The notes beneath the pieces were generated by a model that saw nothing but the letters and a program-made list of their open reading frames with translations, did no database searches and had not been told where the DNA came from. Shown piece after piece: positions 12,208 to 26,118 of a stretch of 64,000 nt of DNA. The DNA is from Hippophae tibetana (lineage: Eukaryota; Streptophyta; Magnoliopsida; Rosales; Elaeagnaceae). The translations under genes were made by a program, and so were the position numbers. Numbering within the stretch: the first letter of the stretch is position 1; each line of letters starts with the position of its first letter. The stretch lies in NCBI GenBank assembly GCA_037013495.1, contig CM072810.1, positions 51,570,843-51,634,842 on the forward strand, given 5' to 3'.

Positions 12208-15200
12208 CGGGACGCTTGAACGGTCACCCTTAATCCTCGTTGAAAGCTCACACCAAGTCACGAGGATGTTACACCCCGTGCACGACACAAGTCATTCTAA
12301 ATGACACTTGGATACAACATAGAAAGGTTACCCACAACAACGAGCGCAGGGATGGTACTTATCTCGTTTGCATCATTCCGTCTCTTGTAACCGAACTTCA
12401 CCTCGAACTTGTGCTTTTATGGGATACAAATCGGAGATCATGTTTTGATACCAAAGATAGGAAAAATAGCGAATCCTTTGTTCCTAAAGCTTAAGCTTTC
12501 AGTACGGGACGCTTGAACGGTCACCTTTAATCCTCGTTCAAACCTCACACCAGGTCACGAGGATGTTACACCCCGTGCACGACACAAGTCATACTAAATG
12601 ACACTTGGATACAACATAGAAAGGTTACCCACAACAACGAGCGCAGGGATGGTACTTATCTCGGTTGCATCATTCCGCCTCTTGTAACTGAACTTCACCT
12701 CGAACTTGTGCTTTTATGGGATACAAATCGGAGATCATGTTTTGATACCAAAGATAGGAAAAATAGCGAATCCTTCCTTCCTAAAGCTTAAGCTTTCAAT
12801 ACGGGACCCTTGAACGGTCACCCTTAACTTGTTCAAAGCTCACACCAAGTCACGAGGATGTTACCCCCATGCAGACACAAGTCATTCTAAATGACATTTG
12901 GAAACAACATAGAAAGGTTACCCACAACAACGAACCCAGGGATGGTCCTTACCTCGGTTGCATCATTCGTCTCTTGTAAGCGAATTCACCTCTAACTTGT
13001 GCTTTTATGGGATACAAATCGGAGATCATATTTTGCTACCAAACATAGGAAAAATAGCTAATCCTTCCTTCCTAAAGCTTAATCTTTCAATACGGGACAC
13101 TTGAACGGTCACCTTTAATCCTCGTTCAAAGCTCACACCAAGTCACGAGGATGTTACAACCCGTGCACGACACAAGTCATTCTAAATGACACTTGGATAC
13201 AACATAGAAAGGTTACCCACAACAACGAGCGCAGGGATAGTACTTATCTCGGTTGCATCATTCCGTCTCTTGTAACCGAACTTCACCTCGAACTTGTGCT
13301 TTTATGGGATACAAATCGGAGATCATGTTTTGATACCAAAGATAGGAAAAATAACGAATCCTTCGTTCCTAAAGCTTAAGCTTTCAATACGGGACGCTTG
13401 AACGGTCACCTTTAATCCTCGTTCAAAGCTCACACCAAGTCACGAGGATGTTACACCCCGTGCACGACACAAGTCATTCTAAATGACACTTGGATACAAC
13501 ATAGAAAGGTTACCCACAACAACGAGCGCAGGGATGGTACTTATCTCGGTTGCATCATTCCGTCTCTTGTATCCGAACTTCACCTCGAACTTGTGCTTTT
13601 ATGGGATACAAATCGGAGATCATGTTTTGATACCAAAGATAGGAAAAATAGCGAATCCTTCCTTCCTAAAGCTTAAGCTTTCAATACGGGACGCTTGAAC
13701 GGTCACCCTTAATCCTCGTTGAAAGCTCACACCAAGTCACGAGGATGTTACACCCCGTGCACGACACAAGTCATTCTAAATGACACTTGGATACAACATA
13801 GAAAGGTTACCCACAATAACGAGCGCAGGGATGGTACTTATCTCGGTTGCATCATTCCGTCTCTTGTATCCGAACTTCACCTCGAACTTGTGCTTTTATG
13901 GGATACAAATCGGAGATCATGTTTTGATACCAAAGATAGGAAAAATAGCGAATCCTTCGTTCCTAAAGCTTAAGCTTGCAATACGGGACGCTTGAACGGT
14001 CACCTTTAATCCTCATTCAAAGCTCACACCAAGTCACGAGGATGTTACACCCCGTGCACGACACAAGTCATTCTAAATGACACTTGGATACAACATAGAA
14101 AGGTTACCCACAACAACGAGCGCAGGGATGGTACTTATCTCGGTTGCATCATTCCGTCTCTTGTATCCGAACTTCACCTCGAACTTGTGCTTTTATGGGA
14201 TACAAATCGGAGATCATGTTTTGATACCAAAGATAGGAAAAATAGCGAATCCTTCCTTCCTAAAGCTTAAGCTTTCAATACGGGACGCTTGAACGGTCAC
14301 CCTTAATCCTCGTTGAAAGCTCACACCAAGTCACGAGGATGTTACACCCCGTGCACGACACAAGTCATTCTAAATGACACTTGGATACAACATAGAAAGG
14401 TTACCCACAACAACGAGCGCAGGGATGGTACTTATCTCGTTTGCATCATTCCGTCTCTTGTAACCGAACTTCACCTCGAACTTGTGCTTTTATGGGATAC
14501 AAATCGGAGATCATGTTTTGATACCAAAGATAGGAAAAATAGCGAATCCTTTGTTCCTAAAGCTTAAGCTTTCAATACGGGACGCTTGAACGGTCACCTT
14601 TAATCCTCGTTCAAACCTCACACCAGGTCACGAGGATGTTACACCCCGTGCACGACACAAGTCATACTAAATGACACTTGGATACAACATAGAAAGGTTA
14701 CCCACAACAACGAGCGCAGGGATGGTACTTATCTCGGTTGCATCATTCCGCCTCTTGTAACTGAACTTCACCTCGAACTTGTGCTTTTATGGGATACAAA
14801 TCGGAGATCATGTTTTGATACCAAAGATAGGAAAAATAGCGAATCCTTCCTTCCTAAAGCTTAAGCTTTCAATACGGGACCCTTGAACGGTCACCCTTAA
14901 CTTGTTCAAAGCTCACACCAAGTCACGAGGATGTTACCCCCATGCAGACACAAGTCATTCTAAATGACATTTGGAAACAACATAGAAAGGTTACCCACAA
15001 CAACGAACCCAGGGATGGTCCTTACCTCGGTTGCATCATTCCGTCTCTTGTAAGCGAATTCACCTCTAACTTGTGCTTTTATGGGATACAAATCGGAGAT
15101 CATATTTTGCTACCAAACATAGGAAAAATAGCTAATCCTTCCTTCCTAAAGCTTAATCTTTCAATACGGGACACTTGAACGGTCACCTTTAATCCTCGTT

Positions 15201-17834
15201 CAAAGCTCACACCAAGTCACGAGGATGTTACAACCCGTGCACGACACAAGTCATTCTAAATGACACTTGGATACAACATAGAAAGGTTACCCACAACAAC
15301 GAGCGCAGGGATAGTACTTATCTCGGTTGCATCATTCCGTCTCTTGTAACCGAACTTCACCTCGAACTTGTGCTTTTATGGGATACAAATCGGAGATCAT
15401 GTTTTGATACCAAAGATAGGAAAAATAACGAATCCTTCGTTCCTAAAGCTTAAGCTTTCAATACGGGACGCTTGAACGGTCACCTTTAATCCTCGTTCAA
15501 AGCTCACACCAAGTCACGAGGATGTTACACCCCGTGCACGACACAAGTCATTCTAAATGACACTTGGATACAACATAGAAAGGTTACCCACAACAACGAG
15601 CGCAGGGATGGTACTTATCTCGGTTGCATCATTCCGTCTCTTGTATCCGAACTTCACCTCGAACTTGTGCTTTTATGGGATACAAATCGGAGATCATGTT
15701 TTGATACCAAAGATAGGAAAAATAGCGAATCCTTCCTTCCTAAAGCTTAAGCTTTCAATACGGGACGCTTGAACGGTCACCCTTAATCCTCGTTGAAAGC
15801 TCACACCAAGTCACGAGGATGTTACACCCCGTGCACGACACAAGTCATTCTAAATGACACTTGGATACAACATAGAAAGGTTACCCACAATAACGAGCGC
15901 AGGGATGGTACTTATCTCGGTTGCATCATTCCGTCTCTTGTATCCGAACTTCACCTCGAACTTGTGCTTTTATGGGATACAAATCGGAGATCATGTTTTG
16001 ATACCAAAGATAGGAAAAATAGCGAATCCTTCGTTCCTAAAGCTTAAGCTTGCAATACGGGACGCTTGAACGGTCACCTTTAATCCTCATTCAAAGCTCA
16101 CACCAAGTCACGAGGATGTTACACCCCGTGCACGACACAAGTCATTCTAAATGACACTTGGATACAACATAGAAAGGTTACCCACAACAACGAGCGCAGG
16201 GATGGTACTTATCTCGGTTGCATCATTCCGTCTCTTGTATCCGAACTTCACCTCGAACTTGTGCTTTTATGGGATACAAATCGGAGATCATGTTTTGATA
16301 CCAAAGATAGGAAAAATAGCGAATCCTTCCTTCCTAAAGCTTAAGCTTTCAATACGGGACGCTTGAACGGTCACCCTTAATCCTCGTTGAAAGCTCACAC
16401 CAAGTCACGAGGATGTTACACCCCGTGCACGACACAAGTCATTCTAAATGACACTTGGATACAACATAGAAAGGTTACCCACAACAACGAGCGCAGGGAT
16501 GGTACTTATCTCGTTTGCATCATTCCGTCTCTTGTAACCGAACTTCACCTCGAACTTGTGCTTTTATGGGATACAAATCGGAGATCATGTTTTGATACCA
16601 AAGATAGGAAAAATAGCGAATCCTTTGTTCCTAAAGCTTAAGCTTTCAATACGGGACGCTTGAACGGTCACCTTTAATCCTCGTTCAAACCTCACACCAG
16701 GTCACGAGGATGTTACACCCCGTGCACGACACAAGTCATACTAAATGACACTTGGATACAACATAGAAAGGTTACCCACAACAACGAGCGCAGGGATGGT
16801 ACTTATCTCGGTTGCATCATTCCGCCTCTTGTAACTGAACTTCACCTCGAACTTGTGCTTTTATGGGATACAAATCGGAGATCATGTTTTGATACCAAAG
16901 ATAGGAAAAATAGCGAATCCTTCCTTCCTAAAGCTTAAGCTTTCAATACGGGACCCTTGAACGGTCACCCTTAACTTGTTCAAAGCTCACACCAAGTCAC
17001 GAGGATGTTACCCCCATGCAGACACAAGTCATTCTAAATGACATTTGGAAACAACATAGAAAGGTTACCCACAACAACGAACCCAGGGATGGTCCTTACC
17101 TCGGTTGCATCATTCCGTCTCTTGTAAGCGAATTCACCTCTAACTTGTGCTTTTATGGGATACAAATCGGAGATCATATTTTGCTACCAAACATAGGAAA
17201 AATAGCTAATCCTTCCTTCCTAAAGCTTAATCTTTCAATACGGGACACTTGAACGGTCACCTTTAATCCTCGTTCAAAGCTCACACCAAGTCACGAGGAT
17301 GTTACAACCCGTGCACGACACAAGTCATTCTAAATGACACTTGGATACAACATAGAAAGGTTACCCACAACAACGAGCGCAGGGATAGTACTTATCTCGG
17401 TTGCATCATTCCGTCTCTTGTAACCGAACTTCACCTCGAACTTGTGCTTTTATGGGATACAAATCGGAGATCATGTTTTGATACCAAAGATAGGAAAAAT
17501 AACGAATCCTTCGTTCCTAAAGCTTAAGCTTTCAATACGGGACGCTTGAACGGTCACCTTTAATCCTCGTTCAAAGCTCACACCAAGTCACGAGGATGTT
17601 ACACCCCGTGCACGACACAAGTCATTCTAAATGACACTTGGATACAACATAGAAAGGTTACCCACAACAACGAGCGCAGGGATGGTACTTACCTCGGTTG
17701 CATCATTCCATCTCTTGTAACCGAACTTCACCTCGAACTTGTGCTTTTATGGGATACAAATCGGAGATCATGTTTTGATACCAAAGATAGGAAAAATAGC
17801 GAATCCTTTGTTCCTAAAGCTTAAGCTTTCAATA
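12208..17834 (+). repeat. Second 7-mer HOR (2073/2074 bp), two copies plus part
   Basis: Order A'-A-B-A-A-A'-A. A' is an A subtype reading CACCCTTAATCCTCGTTGAAAG. Copy 1, 12208-14280: starts 12208 A', 12505, 12802 B, 13093, 13390, 13687 A', 13984. Copy 2, 14281-16354: starts 14281 A', 14578, 14875 B, 15167, 15464, 15761 A', 16058. A third, partial copy starts at 16355 A', then 16652, 16949 B, 17241, 17538, and similarity falls off near 17690 where TTACCTCGG / CCATCTC appears. Copies 1 and 2 differ at only two places I can see: CAGTACGGG at 12500 and a missing C in ATTCGTCTC near 12968. Shared rare markers: CACACCAGGTCAC, GTCATACTAAATG, TTGTAACTG, TTACAACCCGTGC, GGGATAGTAC, ACAATAACGAG. Confidence 0.92.
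12802..13092 (+). repeat. Short B subtype (291 bp) with EcoRI site
   Basis: This B monomer has three single-base deletions relative to standard B: TTACCCCCATGCAG, CATTCGTCTC and GCGAATTCACC. The last creates GAATTC at 12982-12987. Four sisters of 292 bp, lacking only two bases, lie at 14875, 16949, 18132 and 20794, with GAATTC at 15056, 17130, 18313 and 20975. The B at 33818 (293 bp) has the CCCCCATG deletion but not the EcoRI change, so it is a relative rather than a copy. The spacings 2074, 2074, 1183 and 2662 bp record the unit lengths of the surrounding repeats. Confidence 0.9.
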
Positions 17835-20800
17835 CGGGACGCTTGAACGGTCACCTTTAATCCTCGTTCAAACCTCACACCAAGTCACGAGGATGTTACA
17901 CCCCGTGCACGACACAAGTCATACTAAATGACACTTGGATACAACATAGAAAGGTTACCCACAACAACGAGCGCAGGGATGGTACTTATCTCGGTTGCAT
18001 CATTCCGTCTCTTGTAACTGAACTTCACCTCGAACTTGTGCTTTTATGGGATACAAATCGGAGATCATGTTTTGATACCAAAGATAGGAAAAATAGCGAA
18101 TCCTTCCTTCCTAAAGCTTAAGCTTTCAATACGGGACCCTTGAACGGTCACCCTTAACTTGTTCAAAGCTCACACCAAGTCACGAGGATGTTACCCCCAT
18201 GCAGACACAAGTCATTCTAAATGACATTTGGAAACAACATAGAAAGGTTACCCACAACAACGAACCCAGGGATGGTCCTTACCTCGGTTGCATCATTCCG
18301 TCTCTTGTAAGCGAATTCACCTCTAACTTGTGCTTTTATGGGATACAAATCGGAGATCATATTTTGCTACCAAACATAGGAAAAATAGCTAATCCTTCCT
18401 TCCTAAAGCTTAATCTTTCAATACGGGACACTTGAACGGTCACCTTTAATCCTCGTTCAAAGCTCACACCAAGTCACGAGGATGTTACAACCCGTGCACG
18501 ACACAAGTCATTCTAAATGACACTTGGATACAACATAGAAAGGTTACCCACAACAACGAGCGCAGGGATAGTACTTATCTCGGTTGCATCATTCCGTCTC
18601 TTGTAACCGAACTTCCCCTCGAACTTGTGCTTTTATGGGATACAAATCGGAGATCATGTTTTGATACCAAAGATAGGAAAAATAGCGAATCCTTCGTTCC
18701 TAAAGCTTAAGCTTTCAATACGGGACGCTTGAACGGTCACCTTTAATCCTCGTTCAAAGCTCACACCAAGTCACGAGGATGTTACACCCCGTGCACGACA
18801 CAAGTCATTCTAAATGACACTTGGATACAACATAGAAAGGTTACCCACAACAACGAGCGCAGGGATGGTACTTATCTCGGTTGCATCATTCCGTCTCTTG
18901 TAACCGAACTTCACCTCGAACTTGTGCTTTTATGGGATACAAATCGGAGATCATGTTTTGATACCAAAGATAGGTAAAATAGCGAATCCTTCCTTCCTAA
19001 AGCTTAAGCTTTCAATACGGGACCCTTGAACGGTCACCCTTAACTTGTTCAAAACTCACACCAAGTCACGAGGATGTTACCCCCCATGCAGACACAAGTC
19101 ATTCTAAATGACATTTGGAAACAACATAGAAAGGTTACCCACAACAACGAACCCAGGGATGGTCCTTACCTCGGTTGCATCATTCCGTCTCTTGTAAGCG
19201 AACTTCACGTCTAACTTGTGCTTTTATGGGATACAAATGGGAGATCATATTTTGCTACCAAACATAGGAAAAATAGCTAATCCTTCCTTCCTAAAGCTTA
19301 ATCTTTCAATACGGGACACTTGAACGGTCACCTTTAATCCTCGTTCAAAGCTCACACCAAGTCACGAGGATGTTACACCCCGTGCACGACACAAGACATT
19401 CTAAATGACACTTGGATACAACATAGAAAGGTTACCCACAACAACGAGCGCAGGGATGGTATTTATCTCGGTTGCATCATTCCGTCTCTTGTAACCGAAC
19501 TTCACCTCGAACTTGTGCTTTTATGGGATACAAATCGGAGATCATGTTTTGATACCAAAGATAGGAAAAATAGCGAATCCTTCGTTCCTAAAGCTTAAGT
19601 TTTCAATACGGGACGCTTGAACGGTCACCTTTAATCCTCGTTCAAAGCTCACACCAAGTCACGAGGATGTTACACCCCGTGCACGACACAAGTCATTCTA
19701 AATGACACTTGGATACAACATAGAAAGGTTACCCACAACAACGAGCGCAGGGATGGTACTTATCTCGGTTGCATCATTCCGTCTCTTGTAACCGAACTTC
19801 ACCTCGAACTTGTGCTTTTATGGGATACAAATCGGAGATCATGTTTTGATACCAAAGATAGGTAAAATAGCGAATCCTTCCTTCCTAAAGCTTAAGCTTT
19901 CAATACGGGACCCTTGAACGGTCACCCTTAACTTGTTCAAAACTCACACCAAGTCACGAGGATGTTACCCCCCATGCAGACACAAGTCATTCTAAATGAC
20001 ATTTGGAAACAACATAGAAAGGTTACCCACAACAACGAACCCAGGGATGGTCCTTACCTCGGTTGCATCATTCCGTCTCTTGTAAGCGAACTTCACCTCT
20101 AACTTGTGCTTTTATGGGATACAAATGGGAGATCATATTTTGCTACCAAACATAGGAAAAATAGCTAATCCTTCCTTCCTAAAGCTTAATCTTTCAATAC
20201 GGGACACTTGAACGGTCACCTTTAATCCTCGTTCAAAGCTCACACCAAGTCACGAGGATGTTACACCCCGTGCACGACACAAGACATTCTAAATGACACT
20301 TGGATACAACATAGAAAGGTTACCCACAACAACGAGCGCAGGGATGGTATTTATCTCGGTTGCATCATTCCGTCTCTTGTAACCGAACTTCACCTCGAAC
20401 TTGTGCTTTTATGGGATACAAATCGGAGATCATGTTTTGATACCAAAGATAGGAAAAATAGCGAATCCTTTGTTCCTAAAGCTTAAGCTTTCAATACGGG
20501 ACGCTTGAACGGTCACCTTTAATCCTCGTTCAAACCTCACACCAAGTCACGAGGATGTTACACCCCGTGCACGACACAAGTCATACTAAATGACACTTGG
20601 ATACAACATAGAAAGGTTACCCACAACAACGAGCGCAGGGATGGTACTTATCTCGGTTGCATCATTCCGTCTCTTGTAACTGAACTTCACCTCGAACTTG
20701 TGCTTTTATGGGATACAAATCGGAGATCATGTTTTGATACCAAAGATAGGAAAAATAGCGAATCCTTCCTTCCTAAAGCTTAAGCTTTCAATACGGGACC

Positions 20801-22270
20801 CTTGAACGGTCACCCTTAACTTGTTCAAAGCTCACACCAAGTCACGAGGATGTTACCCCCATGCAGACACAAGTCATTCTAAATGACATTTGGAAACAAC
20901 ATAGAAAGGTTACCCACAACAACGAACCCAGGGATGGTCCTTACCTCGGTTGCATCATTCCGTCTCTTGTAAGCGAATTCACCTCTAACTTGTGCTTTTA
21001 TGGGATACAAATCGGAGATCATATTTTGCTACCAAACATAGGAAAAATAGCTAATCCTTCCTTCCTAAAGCTTAATCTTTCAATACGGGACACTTGAACG
21101 GTCACCTTTAATCCTCGTTCAAAGCTCACACCAAGTCACGAGGATGTTACAACCCGTGCACGACACAAGTCATTCTAAATGACACTTGGATACAACATAG
21201 AAAGGTTACCCACAACAACGAGCGCAGGGATAGTACTTATCTCGGTTGCATCATTCCGTCTCTTGTAACCGAACTTCACCTCGAACTTGTGCTTTTATGG
21301 GATACAAATCGGAGATCATGTTTTGATACCAAAGATAGGAAAAATAGCGAATCCTTCATTCCTAAAGCTTAAGCTTTCAATACGGGACTTTTGAACGGTC
21401 ACCTTTAATCCTCGTTCAAAGCTCACACCAAGTCACGAGGATGTTACACCCCGTGCACGACACAAGTCATTCTAAATGACACTTGGATACAACATAGAAA
21501 GGTTACCCACAACAACGAGCGCAGGGATGGTACTTATCTCGGTTGCATCATTCCGTCTCTTGTAACCGAACTTCACCTCGAACTTGTGCTTTTATGGGAT
21601 ACAAATCGAAGATCATGTTTTGATACCAAAGATAGGTAAAATAGCGAATCCTTCCTTCCTAAAGCTTAAGCTTTCAATACGGGACCCTTGAACGGTCACC
21701 CTTAACTTGTTCAAAACTCACACCAAGTCACGAGGATGTTACCCCCCATGCAGACACAAGTCATTCTAAATGACATTTGGAAACAACATAGAAAGGTTAC
21801 CCACAACAACGAACCCAGGGATGGTCCTTACCTCGGTTGCATCATTCCGTCTCTTGTAAGCGAACTTCACGTCTAACTTGTGCTTTTATGGGATACAAAT
21901 GGGAGATCATATTTTGCTACCAAACATAGGAAAAATAGCTAATCCTTCCTTCCTAAAGCTTAATCTTTCAATACGGGACACTTGAACGGTCACCTTTAAT
22001 CCTCGTTCAAAGCTCACACCAAGTCACGAGGATGTTACACCCCGTGCACGACACAAGACATTCTAAATGACACTTGGATACAACATAGAAAGGTTACCCA
22101 CAACAACGAGCGCAGGGATGGTATTTATCTCGGTTGCATCATTCCGTCTCTTGTAACCGAACTTCACCTCGAACTTGTGCTTTTATGGGATACAAATCGG
22201 AGATCATGTTTTGATACCAAAGATAGGAAAAATAGCGAATCCTTTGTTCCTAAAGCTTAAGTTTTCAATA
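17835..22270 (+). repeat. 2662 bp 9-mer repeat, one copy plus part
   Basis: Starts: A 17835, B 18132, A 18424, A 18721, B 19018, A 19312, A 19609, B 19906, A 20200; then A 20497, B 20794, A 21086, A 21383, B 21680, A 21974. Monomers 17835-19608 reappear at 20497-22270, offset 2662, sharing GTCATACTAAATG, the EcoRI-bearing B, AGATAGGTAAAATAG and CTTCACGTCTAAC (19206 and 21868). Inside the first copy the A-B-A block 18721-19608 is itself duplicated at 19609-20496 (888 bp). The first monomers (17835, 18132) derive from the previous HOR (16652, 16949; offset 1183), so the two families are physically joined here. Confidence 0.87.
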
Positions 22271-25200
22271 CGGGACGCTTGAACGGTCACCTTTAATCCT
22301 CGTTCAAAGCTCACACCAAGTCACGAGGATGTTACACCCCGTGCACGACACAAGTCATTCTAAATGACACTTGGATACAACATAGAAAGGTTACCCACAA
22401 CAACGAGCACAGGGATGGTACTTATCTCGGTTGCATGATTCCGTCTCTTGTAACCGAACTTCACCTCGAACTTGTGCTTTTATGGGATACAAATCGGAGA
22501 TCATGTTTTGATACCAAAGATAGGAAAAATAGCGAATCCTTCCTTCCTAAAGCTTAAGCTTTCAATACGGGACCCTTGAACGGTCACCCTTAACTTGTTC
22601 AAAACTCACACCAAGTCACGAGGATGTTACCCCCCATGCAGACACAAGTCATTCTAAATGACATTTGGAAACAACATAGAAAGGTTACCCACAACAACGA
22701 ACCCAGGGATGGTCCTTACCTCGGTTGCATCATTCCGTCTCTTGTAAGCGAACTTCACCTCTAACTTGTGCTTTTATGGGATACAAATCGGAGATCATAT
22801 TTTGCTACCAAACATAGGAAAAATAGCTAATCCTTCCTTCCTAAAGCTTAATCTTTCAATACGGGACGCTTGAACGGTCACCTTTAATCCTCGTTCAAAC
22901 CTCACACCAAGTCACGAGGATGTTACACCCCGTGCACGACACAAGTCATTCTAAATGACACTTGGATACAACATAGAAAGGTTACCCACAGCAACGAGTA
23001 CAGGGATGGTACTTATCTCGGTTGCATCATTCCGTCTCTTGTAACCGAACTTCACCTCGAACTTGTGCTTTAATGGGATACAAATCGGAGATCATGTTTT
23101 GATACCAAAGATAGGAAAAGTGCGAATCCTTCGTTCCTAAAGCTTAAGTTTTCAATACGGGACGCTTGAACGGTCACCTTTAATCCTCGTTCAAAGCTCA
23201 CACCAAGTCACGAGGATGTTACACCCCGTGCACGACACAAGTCATTCTAAATGACACTTGGATACAACATAGAAAGGTTACCCACAACAACGTGCGCAGG
23301 GATGGTACTTATCTCGGTTGCATCATTCCGTCTCTTGTAACCGAACTTCACCTCGAACTTGTGCTTTTATGGGATACAAATCGGAGATCATGTTTTGATA
23401 CCAAAGATAGGAAAAATAGCGAATCCTTCCTTCCTAAAGCTTAAGCTTTCAATACGGGACCCTTGAACGGTCACCCTTAACTTGTTCAAAGCTCACACCA
23501 AGTCACGAGGATGTTACCCCCCATGCACACACAAGTCATTCTAAATGACATTTGGAAACAACATAGAAAGGTTACCCACAACAACGAACCCAGGGATGGT
23601 CCTTACCTCGGTTGCATCATTCCGTCTCTTGTAAGCGAACTTCACCTCTAACTTGTGCTATTATGGGATACAAATGGGAGATCATATTTTGCTACCAAAC
23701 ATAGGAAAAATAGCTCATCCTTCCTTCCTAAAGCTTAATCTTTCAATACGGGACGCTTGAACGGTCACCTTTAATCCTCGTTCAAAGCTCACACCAAGTC
23801 ACGAGGATGTTACACCCCGTGCACGACACAAGTCATTCTAAATGACACTTGGATACAACATAGAAAGGTTACCCACAACAACGAGCGCAGGGATGGTACT
23901 TATCTCGGTTGCATCATTCCGTCTCTTGTAACCGAACTTCACCTCGAACTTGTGCTTTTATGGGATACAAATCGGAGATCATGTTTTGATACCAAAGATA
24001 GGAAAAATAGCGAATCCTTTGTTCCTAAAGCTTAAGTTTTCAATACGGGACGCTTGAACGGTCACCTTTAATCCTCGTTCAAAGCTCACACCAAGTCACG
24101 AGGATGTTACACCCCGTGCACGACACAAGTCATTCTAAATGACACTTGGATACAACATAGAAAGGTTACCCACAACAACGAGCACAGGGATGGTACTTAT
24201 CTCGGTTGCATCATTCCGTCTCTTGTAACCGAACTTCACCTCGAACTTGTGCTTTTATGGGATACAAATCGGAGATCATGTTTTGATACCAAAGATAGGA
24301 AAAATAGCGAATCCCTCCTTCCTAAAGCTTAAGCTTTCAATACGGGACCCTTGAACGGTCACCCTTAACTTGTTCAAAACTCACACCAAGTCACGAGGAT
24401 GTTACCCCCCATGCAGACACAAGTCATTCTAAATGACATTTGGAAACAACATAGAAAGGTTACCCACAACAACGAACCCAGGGATGGTCCTTACCTCGGT
24501 TGCGTCATTCCGTCTCTTGCAAGCGAACTTCACCTCTAACTTTTCCTTTTATGGGATACAAATCGGAGATCATATTTTGCTACCAAACATAGGAAAAATC
24601 GCTAATCCTTCCTTCCTAAAGCTTAATCTTTCAATACGGGACGCTTGAACGGTCACCTTTAATCCTCGTTCAAACCTCACACCAAGTCACGAGGATGTTA
24701 CACCCCGTGCACGACACAAGTCATTCTAAATGACACTTGGATACAACATAGAAAGGTTACCCACAACAACGAGCACAGGGATGGTACTTATCTCGGTTGC
24801 ATCATTCCGTCTCTTGTAACCGAACTTCACCTCGAACTTGTGCTTTTATGGGATACAAATCGGAGATCATGTTTTGATACCAAAGATAGGAAAAATAACG
24901 AATCCTTCGTTCCTAAAGCTTAAGCTTTCAATACGGGACGCTTGAACGGTCACCTTTAATCCTCGTTCAAAGCTCACACCAAGTCACGAGGATGTTACAC
25001 CCCGTGCACGACACAAGTCATTCTAAATGACACTTGGATACAACATAGAAAGGTTACCCACAACAACGAGCGCAGGGATGGTACTTATCTCGGTTGCATC
25101 ATTCCGTCTCTTCTAACCGAACTTCACCTCGAACTTGTGCTTTTATGGGATACAAATCGGAGATCATGTTTTGATACCAAAGCTAGGAAAAATAACGAAT

Positions 25201-26118
25201 CCTTCGTTCCTAAAGCTTAAGCTTTCAATACGGGATGCTTGAACGGTCACCCTTAACTTGTTCAAAGCTCACACCAAGTCACGAGGATGTTACCCCCCAT
25301 GCACACACAAGTCATTCTAAATGACATTTGGAAACAACATAGAAAGGTTACCCACAACAACGAACCCAGGGATGGTCCTTACCTCGGTTGCATCATTCCG
25401 TCTCTTGTAAGCGAACTTCACCTCTAACTTGTGCTATTATGGGATACAAATGGGAGATCATATTTTGCTACCAAACATAGGAAAAATAGCTCATCCTTCC
25501 TTCCTAAAGCTTAATCTTTCAATACGGGACGCTTGAACGGTCACCTTTAATCCTCGTTCAAAGCTCACACCAAGTCACGAGGATGTTACACCCCGTGCAC
25601 GACACAAGTCATTCTAAATGACACTTGGATACAACATAGAAAGGTTACCCACAACAACGAGCGCAGGGATGGTACTTATCTCGGTTGCATCATTCCGTCT
25701 CTTGTAACCGAACTTCACCTCGAACTTGTGCTTTTATGGGATACAAATCGGAGATCATGTTTTGATACCAAAGATAGGAAAAATAGCGAATCCTTCGTTC
25801 CTAAAGCTTAAGCTTGCAATACGGGACGCTTGAACGGTCACCTTTAATCCTCGTTCAAAGCTCACACCAAGTCACGAGGATGTTACACCCCGTGCACGAC
25901 ACAAGACATTCTAAATGACACTTGGATACAACATAGAAAGGTTACCCACAACAACGAGCGCAGGGATGGTATTTATCTCGGTTGCATCATTCCGTCTCTT
26001 GTAACCGAACTTCACCTCGAACTTGTGCTTTTATGGGATACAAATCGGAGATCATGTTTTGATACCAAAGATAGGAAAAATAGCGAATCCTTTGTTCCTA
26101 AAGCTTAAGTTTTCAATA
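22271..26118 (+). repeat. 3848 bp 13-mer higher-order repeat, copy 1
   Basis: Starts: A 22271, B 22568, A 22862 (296 bp), A 23158, B 23455, A 23749, A 24046, B 24343, A 24637, A 24934, B 25231, A 25525, A 25822. Rare markers: GGTTGCATGATTCC, CACAGCAACGAGTAC, TTTAATGGGATAC, GGAAAAGTGCGAATCC (a 1 bp deletion near 23118), CATGCACACAC, ATAGCTCATCC, GAATCCCTCC, GGTTGCGTCATTCC, AACTTTTCC. All recur 3848 bp downstream. The 22271 start also continues similarity with the preceding repeat (GACATT / GGTATTTATC monomer at 21974, matched at 25822). Confidence 0.9.
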
